Assembly: GCA_963730325.1 (NCBI GenBank)
Contig: CAVSRC010000019.1
Location: 558,001-622,000 of the forward strand
Length of the DNA: 64,000 nucleotides
Direction of reading: 5' to 3'
Source: CAVSRC01 sp963730325
GTDB taxonomy: Bacteria; Pseudomonadota; Alphaproteobacteria; Rhizobiales; Kaistiaceae
Below the pieces are notes generated by a model. It worked only from the letters and a program-made list of their open reading frames with translations, did not search any database and had not been told where the DNA came from. The position numbers and the translations under genes were made by a program. Within the stretch, counting starts at the first letter, position 1, and every line of letters begins with the position of its first letter. This document shows positions 8,032-19,446 of the stretch, piece by piece.

Positions 8032-8580
8032 TCACTTCCTGGCGCGGATCACCTCGCGCAACACCGCAAAGGGCGATTCCTCGTCCGATTCGGGCGCATC
8101 GCGGCCCTCTGCCGGCAATTCCGCCCCCGGCGCGCGGGGATAGGGGTCGATTGCCAGCACGAACATCTCCTCCACAACCGCCCCGAGATCGATGGTTTTG
8201 CCCTCCATCACCTCCGGCGGGTCGGGCGCTTCCGGGTCGATCGCCACCTCCCTGGCAGCGCCTTCCGGCGGTTGAACCTCCGGTGAGTCGGCTGGCGCGA
8301 ATCGCAGCGAGAACGTCTCGTCGATGTGCTGTGGCACCGGCTCCAGGCTGACCACGCAGGATTGCACGATATCGGCGGTGACCCGCCCTTCGACCGTCAC
8401 CAGGCCATCCTCGGCCGGTGTCAGCGTCGTCTGGGCGGAGAGCCCCTCCACCGCCCTGAGATCGTAGGCGGCGGCCAGCGCCGCCCTCTCGCCGTCGCTG
8501 GCCGCGATCTCCACGACAAAGCCGGTCGCCGGCAGGTTCGCGGTGTCGGTCGGATGGGACAGGATGAGGTGCTCGTTCAT
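8032..8580 (-). CDS. DUF177 (YceD-like) family protein
   Basis: 182 residues. The protein belongs to the DUF177/YceD group, seen in the conserved central VEGRVTADIVQSCVVSLEPV with its single cysteine and the ETFSLRFAP segment. In E. coli and plants relatives are linked to 23S rRNA accumulation, but the biochemical role is unsettled. In alphaproteobacteria it precedes plsX directly without the rpmF gene found in enterics, as here. The start codon overlaps the stop of the preceding gene (ATGA). The C-terminal third is acidic and Pro/Glu-rich, probably disordered. Confidence 0.85.
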   Translation of the reverse strand: MNEHLILSHPTDTANLPATGFVVEIAASDGERAALAAAYDLRAVEGLSAQTTLTPAEDGLVTVEGRVTADIVQSCVVSLEPVPQHIDETFSLRFAPADSPEVQPPEGAAREVAIDPEAPDPPEVMEGKTIDLGAVVEEMFVLAIDPYPRAPGAELPAEGRDAPESDEESPFAVLREVIRARK

Positions 8581-9125
8581 GCCTCGACCTCCGCAAATTT
8601 GGCCGGATCGGGGAAGGTCACCCTGCCCGCGCTGATTTCCGCGACGGGCGTTTCCGCGATGGCCGCTGCGGCGGCCATGGCATAGTCGGCCAGCCGCCCG
8701 GCATTGGCCGCTGCGCCGCCGTCGGGAAACACGTTGCGCGCAATGGCTTGCGTCAGCCCCGCCTTGTCGGCGAGCGTGCGGCCATACGCCTCAGCCCGGC
8801 CATAATAGCTTTCGCCCAGCTTCTTCATCCGTTTCGGCACGGCCATATCGCCGAAGCCCAGTTCGCGCAACGACTGGTCCATATCCCGGCAGAAATCGTC
8901 GAAGACGAGCTGGCCGAGCGCGGTGCCCTCCGCCCCTTCCCGGTGCAGCCGCTCGACGACCAGAACCATGTGCAGAACGACCATTTCGAAGCGGCCGGTG
9001 ACCGAATCGGGCACGCCAAGGGCCGCGTAGAGCGCCGGCGCGCGGGCCTGGGCGACGATCGCACCATAGGCCGCCGCCGCGGCGCTCTCGGCCGCTTGGT
9101 CGGCGCGGAACAGGCGTGCGAACAT
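8577..9125 (-). CDS. Ubiquinol-cytochrome c chaperone family protein
   Basis: 182 residues. It resembles the CBP3/UQCC1 family, which in mitochondria assists cytochrome b synthesis and complex III assembly; bacterial members are presumed to do likewise. Supporting segments are the helical FEMVVLHMVLVVERLHREG, the FDDFCRDMDQSLRELGFGD motif and MKKLGESYYGRAEAY. The start MFARLF at 9125 has AGGGGA eight bases upstream; the open frame continues 121 codons further without protein-like content. It is the first gene of the plsX operon and is divergent from bamE across a 205-base promoter region, a conserved alphaproteobacterial layout. Confidence 0.87.
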   Translation of the reverse strand: MFARLFRADQAAESAAAAAYGAIVAQARAPALYAALGVPDSVTGRFEMVVLHMVLVVERLHREGAEGTALGQLVFDDFCRDMDQSLRELGFGDMAVPKRMKKLGESYYGRAEAYGRTLADKAGLTQAIARNVFPDGGAAANAGRLADYAMAAAAAIAETPVAEISAGRVTFPDPAKFAEVEA

Positions 9126-9330
9126 TCCGGTTTCCCCTGCGATCAGGCTTCCGACACTTACCCAGGCCGGGAATCGTTGCAAGCGGCGCCGGGGCAGGCT
9201 AGGCCATGGCGCGTGTCGGTGCGTTTCGGCGCGAAATACCACGTTTCCGACACGATCATGCACAAGCCTCCGGCCGGGCGGGCAATTGTGCCGGGGCGGC
9301 CCGCGACGAGTGAAGCAGGAACGGGGTGGA

Positions 9331-9852
9331 ATGACCAAAGACGAGCTAGGGCAGAACGGCGTCTCCGTGATCTCCGGGCGCCTGCGGACCACCCTTCGGG
9401 CTGGCGTCGCCGTGACGGTGCTTCTCGGCCTTGCCGGATGCGGCGCCACCGGCGGTGTCGGCGCGTTCTCCGGCGTCTCGCAAACCACCCAGCACGGCTA
9501 TGTGGTGTCGCCGACGGCGCTGGAGCAGATACCGCCCGGCTCCAGCAAGGAGCAGGTGCTCATCGCGCTGGGCTCGCCCTCGACGACGGCCAACTACGGC
9601 AACGACGTCTTCTACTACATCAGCCAGACCCGCCAGCGCGCCGCCGCCTTCATGCCCGACAAGGTCATCGACCAGCGCGTGGTGGCGGTCTACTTCAACG
9701 ACAAGGACCAGGTCGACCACGTTGCCAATTACGGCCTGAAGGACGGCAAGGTGTTCGACTTCATCTCGCGCACGACGCCGACCGGCGGTGCCGACCAGAG
9801 CTTCCTGCAGCAGGTCCTGTCGGGCGTTATCGGCTTCGGTGCGCCGAAATAG
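9331..9852 (+). CDS. bamE: Outer membrane protein assembly factor BamE (SmpA/OmlA)
   Basis: 173 residues. It is a lipoprotein of the beta-barrel assembly machinery. The N-terminus carries a hydrophobic stretch and a lipobox LAGC with Cys37 as the lipidation site. The SmpA/OmlA fold follows, with the signature IPPGSSKEQVLIALGSPS and later NDVFYYIS and VVAVYFNDKDQV. The start at 9331 has GGGGTGGA directly upstream; an earlier in-frame start at 9286 would add 15 residues before the signal. It is transcribed divergently from the chaperone-plsX operon. Confidence 0.93.
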   Translation: MTKDELGQNGVSVISGRLRTTLRAGVAVTVLLGLAGCGATGGVGAFSGVSQTTQHGYVVSPTALEQIPPGSSKEQVLIALGSPSTTANYGNDVFYYISQTRQRAAAFMPDKVIDQRVVAVYFNDKDQVDHVANYGLKDGKVFDFISRTTPTGGADQSFLQQVLSGVIGFGAPK

Positions 9853-10201
9853 CCGCTGGCCGCCAGAGATATTCGAAGTGCGTCAGCAGCCGTCGGGTCC
9901 GTCCGGGTTGAGGACGCCGACCAGGCGCGCATACATCCTGCCGAGCTTCGGTTCGACGCAGTGGGCGATGACCTCGACCGCGTCGTAGTCGCCGATCTTC
10001 ACGGCGCGCACCGCGTCTCGGCCGGTATCGCCGGCATCAGGACCGCAAGGATCAGCGCGAGGCCAAGGCGGACAGTTCCGGCGCCGGGCGTGGTTGGCGG
10101 CTCCGTTGGAACATCCCTTCCGCCGGCCAGCTTGGAACCAAATAAAATGGGGCAACCGTGCCGTGCAGCACGGTTGCCCCTTGCTCAGATACCGACAGTC
10201 G
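9853..10201. other. 349-base intergenic stretch between bamE and hppA
   Basis: This stretch lies between the convergent ends of bamE (+) and hppA (-). It holds the hppA terminator at its right end. On the minus strand there is a signal-peptide-like run (VRLGLALILAVLMPAIPA) in one frame that meets a protein-like run (AVRAVKIGDYDAVEVIAHCVE onwards, ending with a stop at 9883) in another. These could be two halves of a small secreted protein split by a one-base indel. No start codon with a ribosome binding site is convincing, so I do not call a gene here. Confidence 0.4.
10141..10180 (-). terminator. Rho-independent terminator after hppA
   Basis: A perfect 13-base inverted repeat (10149-10161 with 10168-10180, GGGGCAACCGTGC and its complement) with a 6-base loop is followed on the minus strand by ATTTTATTT. 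It begins 22 bases past the hppA stop codon and so ends the hppA transcript. Confidence 0.88.
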
Positions 10202-12307
<2,106 letters not shown>

Positions 12308-12504
12308 GGGTCTTTCCCTCCGTCGGCTGGGGCCGACGAGCGCCCAAAAAAACCGCTCGTGCCCAGCCAGATTCATGCGAATTGGCCGAACGAAACCGCC
12401 CCCCCGGCGGCATGGAACCGGCGTGGGTATGGCCCGTCAGGAAACGGGCGTCAAGCCATGTGTCGGCCTGCTCTTGACCTTGCTCAATACACGCCGAAGC
12501 TGCA

Positions 12505-13734
12505 TCAGCCGGCCCGGCGCCGCCTCAGGAAGAAGGCCGTCCCAACTCCCAGCAAACAGATCACGATGACCGGAAAAACGTAGAGATTGAGCCGTTCCCA
12601 GCCCACCGTCGCATAGAGCCTGCCGGACGACAGCGAGGCCAGCGCCACCGAGCCGAAGACCAGGAAATCGTTCAGCCCCTGCACGGTGCTCTTCTCTTCC
12701 GGACGGTAAGTCTCGGTGAGCATGGCGGTGGCGCCGATGAAACCGAAATTCCAGCCAAGGCCGAGGAGAATCAGCGCCACCCAGAAATTCGCCAGATTGA
12801 CGCCGGACAGCGCTACCCCGGCGCACAGCGCCAGGAGCACCATGCCGATGGCGATCACCGGCTCCTTGCCGTAGCGGGCGATCAGCTGGCCGGTGAAGTA
12901 GCTCGGGCCGAACATGGCCATGACGTGCCACTGGATGCCGAGGGCGGCATTGTCCGGGCCGAGGCCGCAACCGACAATCGCCAGCGGCGCCGCCGTCATC
13001 AGCAGGCTCATCAGCCCGTAGGAGCCCATGGCGCAGAGGATCGCCACGATGAAGCGCGGCTGGCGCGTGATCTCGCGGAGCGGCCGGCCGCCGGTGCGCT
13101 CGGTCTCGGGCGGCGGCTCGCGCGCCTCGCCGGTGAGCAGCGACAGGATCGCGATCGCCACCAAAGCGAGACCGCCGATGGCGAAGAAGCTGCCGGCGAA
13201 GGGAATCGGATCAAGCAGGTTACGGGTGAGGATCACCATCTGCGGACCGATCACCGCCGCGGCGATGCCGCCGGTGAGCACCCAGGAGATCGCCCGCGCC
13301 CGGAACGCCGGGCTGCCGGTATCGGCGGCGGCAAAGCGGTATTGCTGGGCGAAGGCGGCGGAGAAGCCGGCGATCAGCAGGCCGAACGCAAAGAGCGCGA
13401 AGGAGCCGGCGAGCACCGCAAAGCCGGCGATGAGGCCGCCGAAGATGGCGACGCTGGCGCCCGACAGGAAGCCGGCGCGGCGGCCGACCCGCCGCATCAG
13501 CAGGGCGGCCGGAATCGTGCCGACGGCGACGCCGATGTTGAAGCCGCTCACCGGCAGGGTGGCCAGCGACTTGTCGGCGTCGAGCAGATAGCTGCCGGCG
13601 AGCCCGCCGAGCGAGATGCTGATCACGGGAATCGCGCCGCTGAACGCCGCCGCGGCGGACAACAGAAGGGCGTTGCGTCGCGCGTGCCAGGATTCGCCGC
13701 TGAAGGTGGTCGCCGTCGCCATCCCGGCTCCCAT
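12505..13734 (-). CDS. MFS transporter, substrate unknown
   Basis: 409 residues with about 12 hydrophobic segments and MFS-type loops, such as RRVGRRAGF between helices 2 and 3 (motif A) and the YRPEEKSTVQGLNDF loop in the second half. No substrate can be assigned. It is 25 bases downstream of thiL in the same direction and 197 bases before hppA, so it may be a late member of the glyA-rib-thiL transcript. Two close ATG codons (13734 and 13722) both have plausible ribosome binding sites; the first is used. Confidence 0.85.
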   Translation of the reverse strand: MGAGMATATTFSGESWHARRNALLLSAAAAFSGAIPVISISLGGLAGSYLLDADKSLATLPVSGFNIGVAVGTIPAALLMRRVGRRAGFLSGASVAIFGGLIAGFAVLAGSFALFAFGLLIAGFSAAFAQQYRFAAADTGSPAFRARAISWVLTGGIAAAVIGPQMVILTRNLLDPIPFAGSFFAIGGLALVAIAILSLLTGEAREPPPETERTGGRPLREITRQPRFIVAILCAMGSYGLMSLLMTAAPLAIVGCGLGPDNAALGIQWHVMAMFGPSYFTGQLIARYGKEPVIAIGMVLLALCAGVALSGVNLANFWVALILLGLGWNFGFIGATAMLTETYRPEEKSTVQGLNDFLVFGSVALASLSSGRLYATVGWERLNLYVFPVIVICLLGVGTAFFLRRRRAG

Positions 13735-13759
13735 AGCGGCCCTCTACGCTTAAATCACT

Positions 13760-14755
13760 CTAAAAATGCGTGTGGCCGGCGCGATCGAGGCGGATCGGCT
13801 TGCCGGTTGCATCGCGCACCTGCGGCGGACCCTTGCCCTCGACGATCTGGCCGATGCGGGCCACCGGCACACCCTCCGCGCGCGCCGCTTCGGCAAAGCG
13901 CGGTGCCGCGGAGCCGCTCACCGTCGCCAGGATCTCGTAGTCTTCGCCGCCGGTCACGATCGTCTTGATCAGCCCGCGGTCGCCGGCGAGCAGCCGCCGC
14001 GCCGCCGGCGATAGCGGCACCAGCGCCGCCTCGATCTCGGCGCCAACGCCGGAAACGTCGCAGATGTGTCCCAGGTCCGCGACAAGACCGTCGGACACAT
14101 CCATGGCGCTGGAGGCATGACGGCGCAGCACCGGCGCCAGCGCCATGCGCGGCTCAGGGTGCAGGTAACGGTCGATCAGGTGCTTCGCCCCCCTGCCCTC
14201 GTCCATGGCGATCCGCCCCAGCCTCACAGCGAGGCCGAGCGCCGCATCGCCGATGGTGCCGGAGACGTAGATCTGGTCTCCCGGCCGGGCGCCGGCGCGG
14301 GTCACCATGCGCCCCTTGGGGATGCGGCCAAGCGCGGTCACCGACACGGTGAGACCGCCGGCGGCGCGGATCGTATCGCCGCCGATGAGGGTAATGCCGT
14401 AGCGCTCCTGGTCGGCCTTCAGCCCGCGCGCGAAGCCGGCGAGCCAGCTTTCCGTCCAGTCTGCGGGCAGCGCCAGCGAGATGAGATAGCCGAAGGGCGT
14501 TGCGCCCTTGGCGGCAAGGTCGGAGAGGTTGACGCGCAGCGCCTTCTTCGCCACCGAGGCCGGCGCATCGTCGGGGAAGAAGTGGATACCGGCCGCGATC
14601 ATGTCGGTGGTCACCACCAGGTCCTCGCCGGGCCTCTGGCGATAGACCGCCGCGTCGTCGGTGAGCGCAAAGGCGCCGGCATCGCTGGCCAGCGGCCGAA
14701 AATAGCGCTCGATCAACTCGAACTCGCCGGGCCGTTTCTTGCTCTTCGTCGCCAT
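13760..14755 (-). CDS. thiL: Thiamine-monophosphate kinase
   Basis: 331 residues. ThiL phosphorylates thiamine monophosphate with ATP to give thiamine diphosphate, the last step of cofactor synthesis. The N-terminal ALTDDAAVY (Asp33, Asp34), VVTTDMIAAGIHF and VNLSDLAAKGATPFG are the conserved Mg/ATP-binding Asp loops, with IGGDTIRA and AMDVSDGLVADLGHIC further on. The start codon directly abuts the nusB stop, so the two are coupled. ThiL makes the cofactor needed by the pyruvate decarboxylase encoded elsewhere in this window. Confidence 0.96.
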   Translation of the reverse strand: MATKSKKRPGEFELIERYFRPLASDAGAFALTDDAAVYRQRPGEDLVVTTDMIAAGIHFFPDDAPASVAKKALRVNLSDLAAKGATPFGYLISLALPADWTESWLAGFARGLKADQERYGITLIGGDTIRAAGGLTVSVTALGRIPKGRMVTRAGARPGDQIYVSGTIGDAALGLAVRLGRIAMDEGRGAKHLIDRYLHPEPRMALAPVLRRHASSAMDVSDGLVADLGHICDVSGVGAEIEAALVPLSPAARRLLAGDRGLIKTIVTGGEDYEILATVSGSAAPRFAEAARAEGVPVARIGQIVEGKGPPQVRDATGKPIRLDRAGHTHF

Positions 14756-15265
14756 TCAGGTTCCGCTTTCCGGCCTGGCGAACTCGCCGGCACGCAGCTC
14801 ATGGGCAAGCGCATCGAGCACCGCATTGGCGACGGCCGGCGCGTCGTCGTCGAAGAAAGCCTTGGCGACATCGACATATTCGCTGATCACCACGCGCGAG
14901 GGCACGTCGGCGCGGTTGCCCAGCTCGAAGGCGCCGCAACGCAAGATGGCGCGCAGCGTCGTGTCGATGCGGGTCAGCGGCCAACCCTTGGCGAGCGTGC
15001 GGTCGATCGCCGGGTCGAGTGTCTTCTGCTCGCGCACGACGCCGGCGACGATATCGCGGAAGAAGGCGGCGTCGGCGATGCGATACTGGTCACCGTCGAC
15101 TTCCTTGCCGAGCCGGTAGGCCTCGAACTCGGCGATCACCTCGGGCAGCGTCGCGCCGGAGAGGTCCATCTGGTAGAGCGCCTGCACGGCGGCGAGCCGC
15201 GCCGCCCCGCGCTGATTGGCCGGCCTTGCGCTGCGTTCGTGGATCGGTTGTGGGGCGGCAACCAT
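14756..15265 (-). CDS. nusB: Transcription antitermination factor NusB
   Basis: 169 residues, all-helical RNA-binding fold. NusB binds boxA RNA with NusE (S10) for rRNA antitermination. Recognisable parts are RGAARLAAVQALYQMDLSG at the N-terminus and the C-terminal LRCGAFELGNRADVPSRVVISEY followed by DVAKAF. The start overlaps the ribH stop by one base (TGATG), and the stop is immediately followed by thiL. The ribH-nusB pair is conserved widely in bacteria. Confidence 0.96.
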   Translation of the reverse strand: MVAAPQPIHERSARPANQRGAARLAAVQALYQMDLSGATLPEVIAEFEAYRLGKEVDGDQYRIADAAFFRDIVAGVVREQKTLDPAIDRTLAKGWPLTRIDTTLRAILRCGAFELGNRADVPSRVVISEYVDVAKAFFDDDAPAVANAVLDALAHELRAGEFARPESGT

Positions 15266-15711
15266 CAGAGGCCGAAGCGCGCTCTCAGCGCGATCATGCG
15301 AAGCGCCGCCTCAGCCGCGGCGCCGCCCTTGTTCTTGCCGTCGACGCGCGCCCGCGCCCAGGCCTGCTCTTCGTTCTCGACGGTCTGGATGCCGTTGCCG
15401 ACGGCGATCGCCTCGTCGATCGCCAGACCCATGAGCCCGCGGGCGGATTCGTTGGCAACCGTCTCGTAATGGGTGGTCTCGCCGCGGATCACGCAGCCGA
15501 GCGCGACATAGCCGTCATATTCGACATTGCCCTGATCGACCGCTTCCAGCGCCATGGAAAGGGCCGCCGGGATCTCCAGAGCGCCGGGCACGGTGAGCCG
15601 CTCATAGGTGGCGCCGGCGCGCTCCAGGGCGCCCACGGCACCGCGCAGCAGCTCGTCGGCGATGTCGTCGTAGAAACGCGCTTCGATGATCAGCAGATGC
15701 GGCACGAACAC
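15265..15711 (-). CDS. ribH: 6,7-dimethyl-8-ribityllumazine synthase
   Basis: 148 residues. It condenses the ribityl-aminouracil with 3,4-dihydroxy-2-butanone 4-phosphate to make lumazine, the penultimate step of riboflavin synthesis. VPGALEIPAAL, VALGCVIRGETTHYE with the catalytic His81, and ANESARGLM are the active-site segments. It starts with GTG at 15711. It is coupled to nusB by a one-base overlap, with an 89-base gap to ribE upstream. Confidence 0.96.
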   Translation of the reverse strand: MFVPHLLIIEARFYDDIADELLRGAVGALERAGATYERLTVPGALEIPAALSMALEAVDQGNVEYDGYVALGCVIRGETTHYETVANESARGLMGLAIDEAIAVGNGIQTVENEEQAWARARVDGKNKGGAAAEAALRMIALRARFGL

Positions 15712-15800
15712 ACTCGGGGTCTATGTGGAATTGGCGGTGACCAATACCGCCCGAGCCGGGCTTGTCCAGCAGAATCGTCGCGGAATGGCGCGGGTGGCGC

Positions 15801-16415
15801 CTACCCGGCCCCGGCAATGCGCGCCACGTAGCGGGCGATGGTATCGACCTCGAGGTTGATCCGGTCGCCCGGCTGGCGGTCGCCCAGGGTGGTCACCTTC
15901 AGCGTATGCGGGATGAACAGGCAGTCGAAGCGGTCGCCGTCGACGCCGTTGACGGTCAGCGACACGCCGTCCAGCGCCACCGATCCCTTGAAGGCGATGA
16001 AGCGGGCGAGATCGTGCGGCGCCTCGAAGACCATCTTCGTCGTCTCGGAGTAGTCCTCGCGCGAGACGATGGTCGCCACCCCGTCGACATGGCCGCTGAC
16101 CATGTGGCCGCCAAGCTCGTCGCCGAGCCGGAGCGAGCGTTCCAGATTGATGCGCGAACCGGCCGCCCAGTCCTGCGCCGTGGTCACGGCAAGCGTCTCC
16201 GGCGCTGCCTCCACCTCGAAGATGCAGCCGCCGTCCGCCGCCACCGCAGGCGCCACCACCGTCAGGCAGATGCCGTTGCAGGCGATCGATGCGCCGACAT
16301 CGATGGTGTCGCCATCGTAGGCCGACGCGATGGCGATGCGGCGCACATCGTTGCGGAGGTCGACGCGCTTGACCTCGCCGACGTCGGTGACAATTCCGGT
16401 AAACATGATGCTCAT
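15801..16415 (-). CDS. ribE: Riboflavin synthase, alpha subunit
   Basis: 204 residues with two tandem lumazine-binding domains: the first starts at MFTGIVTDVGEV, the second near residue 100 at VSGHVDGVATIV. It dismutates two lumazine molecules to riboflavin and a pyrimidine as a trimer. The start at 16415 overlaps the ribD stop (ATGA); a second ATG three codons later gives the classical MFTGIV start and is also possible. No FMN riboswitch is visible upstream of the cluster. Confidence 0.95.
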   Translation of the reverse strand: MSIMFTGIVTDVGEVKRVDLRNDVRRIAIASAYDGDTIDVGASIACNGICLTVVAPAVAADGGCIFEVEAAPETLAVTTAQDWAAGSRINLERSLRLGDELGGHMVSGHVDGVATIVSREDYSETTKMVFEAPHDLARFIAFKGSVALDGVSLTVNGVDGDRFDCLFIPHTLKVTTLGDRQPGDRINLEVDTIARYVARIAGAG

Positions 16416-17551
16416 GCCCTCACATAGCGTCGTAGCGTGTCCACGCCGATGGGCGCGGTTTCAATCAGCCGGTAGCGCGGACTGCGTTCCAGCGCCGAGA
16501 GCGCCGTACCGCTGAGTGCCCGCACGCCGTTCGGGCCGACCACGACGGGCGCGCGGAAGATCACGACTTCGTCGATCAGGTCGCCGGCGACCAGCGATGC
16601 GGCGACCTCGGCCCCGCCCTCGGCGAAGACGCGCGAGAAGCCCTGGCCGGCCAGCGCTTCCAGTGCCTGGCGGAGATCGATCCCGCCCGGCGCCGCATCG
16701 ACCTGGATGATCCTCACCCCGGCCGCTTCCAGCTCGGCCTTGCGGGCCTCGGGCGCCTGCGACCCGACCACGTCGATGAGCGGCACGTCGCGTGCCGTCT
16801 GGACGAGATTCGATTCCAGCGACAGCCGTGCCGAGGCGTCGAGGATGACGCGCGTCGGCGTGCGGCCGGTGAGCCCCGGCAGACGCACCGTCAGGCGCGG
16901 ATTGTCGATCAGCACGGTGCCGATGCCGACCATCACCAGGTCGAAGTCGGTGCGCATCGCCTGCACCGCGGTGAAGGCCTCGGCGCTGGTGATGATCATG
17001 CGCTCGCCGCCGCGCGTGCCGATCATGCCGTCGGCGGAGACGGCAAGCTTGAGGCTGACGTGCGGCCGCCCCTTTGTGATCCTCTGGATATGCCCGGAAT
17101 GGGCACGGGCGGCTTCCTCGGCGAGCACGCCGGTGGTCACCGCGATCCCGGCCTCTTCGAGCAGCGCATGGCCCTTGCCCTGCGTGCGCGGATCGGGATC
17201 GGCCATGGCGCTGACGACGCGGGCGACCTTGGCCGCGACCAACGCCTCGCTGCACGGCTTCACCCGGCCCTTATGGGCGCAGGGCTCCAGCGTCACATAG
17301 ACCGTGGCGCCTTCGGCGGCGGCCCCGGCCTCCTTCAGCGCCTCCTTCTCGGCGTGCGGCCTGCCGCCGACCGCCGTCCAGCCGCGGCCGACCACGACCG
17401 GCGCGTCGCCGTCGGTCCTGACGATGACGCAGCCGACAGCCGGGTTGGGGCTGGTCTGGCCGAGATTGCGGCGGCCGAGGCGCAGCGCCGCGGCCATCAT
17501 GCGCCGGTCGAATTCCGGGTCGATACGCGGTGCGGTGCGGCGGGCGGGCAT
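16412..17551 (-). CDS. ribD: Bifunctional diaminohydroxyphosphoribosylaminopyrimidine deaminase / uracil reductase
   Basis: 379 residues. The N-terminal deaminase domain (about 10-155) has the zinc site HAEKEAL and VYVTLEPCAHKGRVKPC. The C-terminal RibD reductase domain follows (SADGMIG, RTDFDLVMVGIGTVLIDNPRL, VFAEGGAEVAASL). The enzyme performs the second and third steps of riboflavin synthesis. The start MPARRTAP at 17551 lies four bases past the nrdR stop; the frame stays open into nrdR, which I reject. The nrdR-ribD-ribE order is a common alphaproteobacterial arrangement. Confidence 0.96.
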   Translation of the reverse strand: MPARRTAPRIDPEFDRRMMAAALRLGRRNLGQTSPNPAVGCVIVRTDGDAPVVVGRGWTAVGGRPHAEKEALKEAGAAAEGATVYVTLEPCAHKGRVKPCSEALVAAKVARVVSAMADPDPRTQGKGHALLEEAGIAVTTGVLAEEAARAHSGHIQRITKGRPHVSLKLAVSADGMIGTRGGERMIITSAEAFTAVQAMRTDFDLVMVGIGTVLIDNPRLTVRLPGLTGRTPTRVILDASARLSLESNLVQTARDVPLIDVVGSQAPEARKAELEAAGVRIIQVDAAPGGIDLRQALEALAGQGFSRVFAEGGAEVAASLVAGDLIDEVVIFRAPVVVGPNGVRALSGTALSALERSPRYRLIETAPIGVDTLRRYVRA

Positions 17552-17555
17552 GGCC

Positions 17556-18029
17556 TTACTTCTTGAGGACCGCCGGCGGTTCGCCGGAGAGTTCGCCGAG
17601 GGCCTTGGTGAAGTCCGCGGCATCGTTGAAGTTCTTGTAAACCGAGGCGAAGCGCACATAAGCGACCTCGTCAAGGTTGCGCAGGCCCTCCATGGCCAGT
17701 TGTCCGATCGCTTCCGACGGCACGTCGCTCTCGCCGCTCGATTCGAGCTGGCGGACGATGCCGTTGACCATGCGCTCGACGCGCTCGGGATCGACGGTGC
17801 GCTTGCGCAGCGCCACCTGGACCGAGCGCACCAGCTTGTCGCGATCGAAGGGAACCCGCCGGCCGTTGCGCTTGACCACCGTCAACTCGCGCAGCTGCAC
17901 GCGCTCGAAGGTGGTGAAGCGCCCGCCGCAATCCGGGCAGACGCGCCGCCTGCGGATCGCGGTGTTGTCTTCCGACGGCCGCGAGTCCTTCACCTGTGTG
18001 TCTGGATTACTGCAATAAGGACAGCGCAT
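17556..18029 (-). CDS. nrdR: Transcriptional repressor NrdR
   Basis: 157 residues. The zinc ribbon is formed by Cys3, Cys6, Cys31 and Cys34 (MRCPYC...CPDC), followed by an ATP-cone domain (VVKRNGRRVPFDRDKLVRSV). NrdR senses ATP/dATP and represses ribonucleotide reductase genes by binding NrdR boxes. No ribonucleotide reductase gene is in this window. It lies 33 bases downstream of glyA and four bases upstream of ribD, in the conserved glyA-nrdR-ribD string. Confidence 0.97.
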   Translation of the reverse strand: MRCPYCSNPDTQVKDSRPSEDNTAIRRRRVCPDCGGRFTTFERVQLRELTVVKRNGRRVPFDRDKLVRSVQVALRKRTVDPERVERMVNGIVRQLESSGESDVPSEAIGQLAMEGLRNLDEVAYVRFASVYKNFNDAADFTKALGELSGEPPAVLKK

Positions 18030-18062
18030 CGCCCCGCGTCCGCCTAGCGCCCCACCGACCGC

Positions 18063-19367
<1,305 letters not shown>

Positions 19368-19446
19368 GGGCGCAATCATTCCTGTCGGCTATGGACGAAC
19401 GCCGGGCGGCCCGCTGACACGGGCCCGGAACCCGGATCGGGCTCTA

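Noticed and set aside
15712..17551. FMN riboswitch for the riboflavin genes
   Set aside because: No conserved RFN element is visible upstream of ribD, ribE or ribH; the gaps are 4, -4 and 89 bases and the genes are embedded in the glyA-nrdR transcript.
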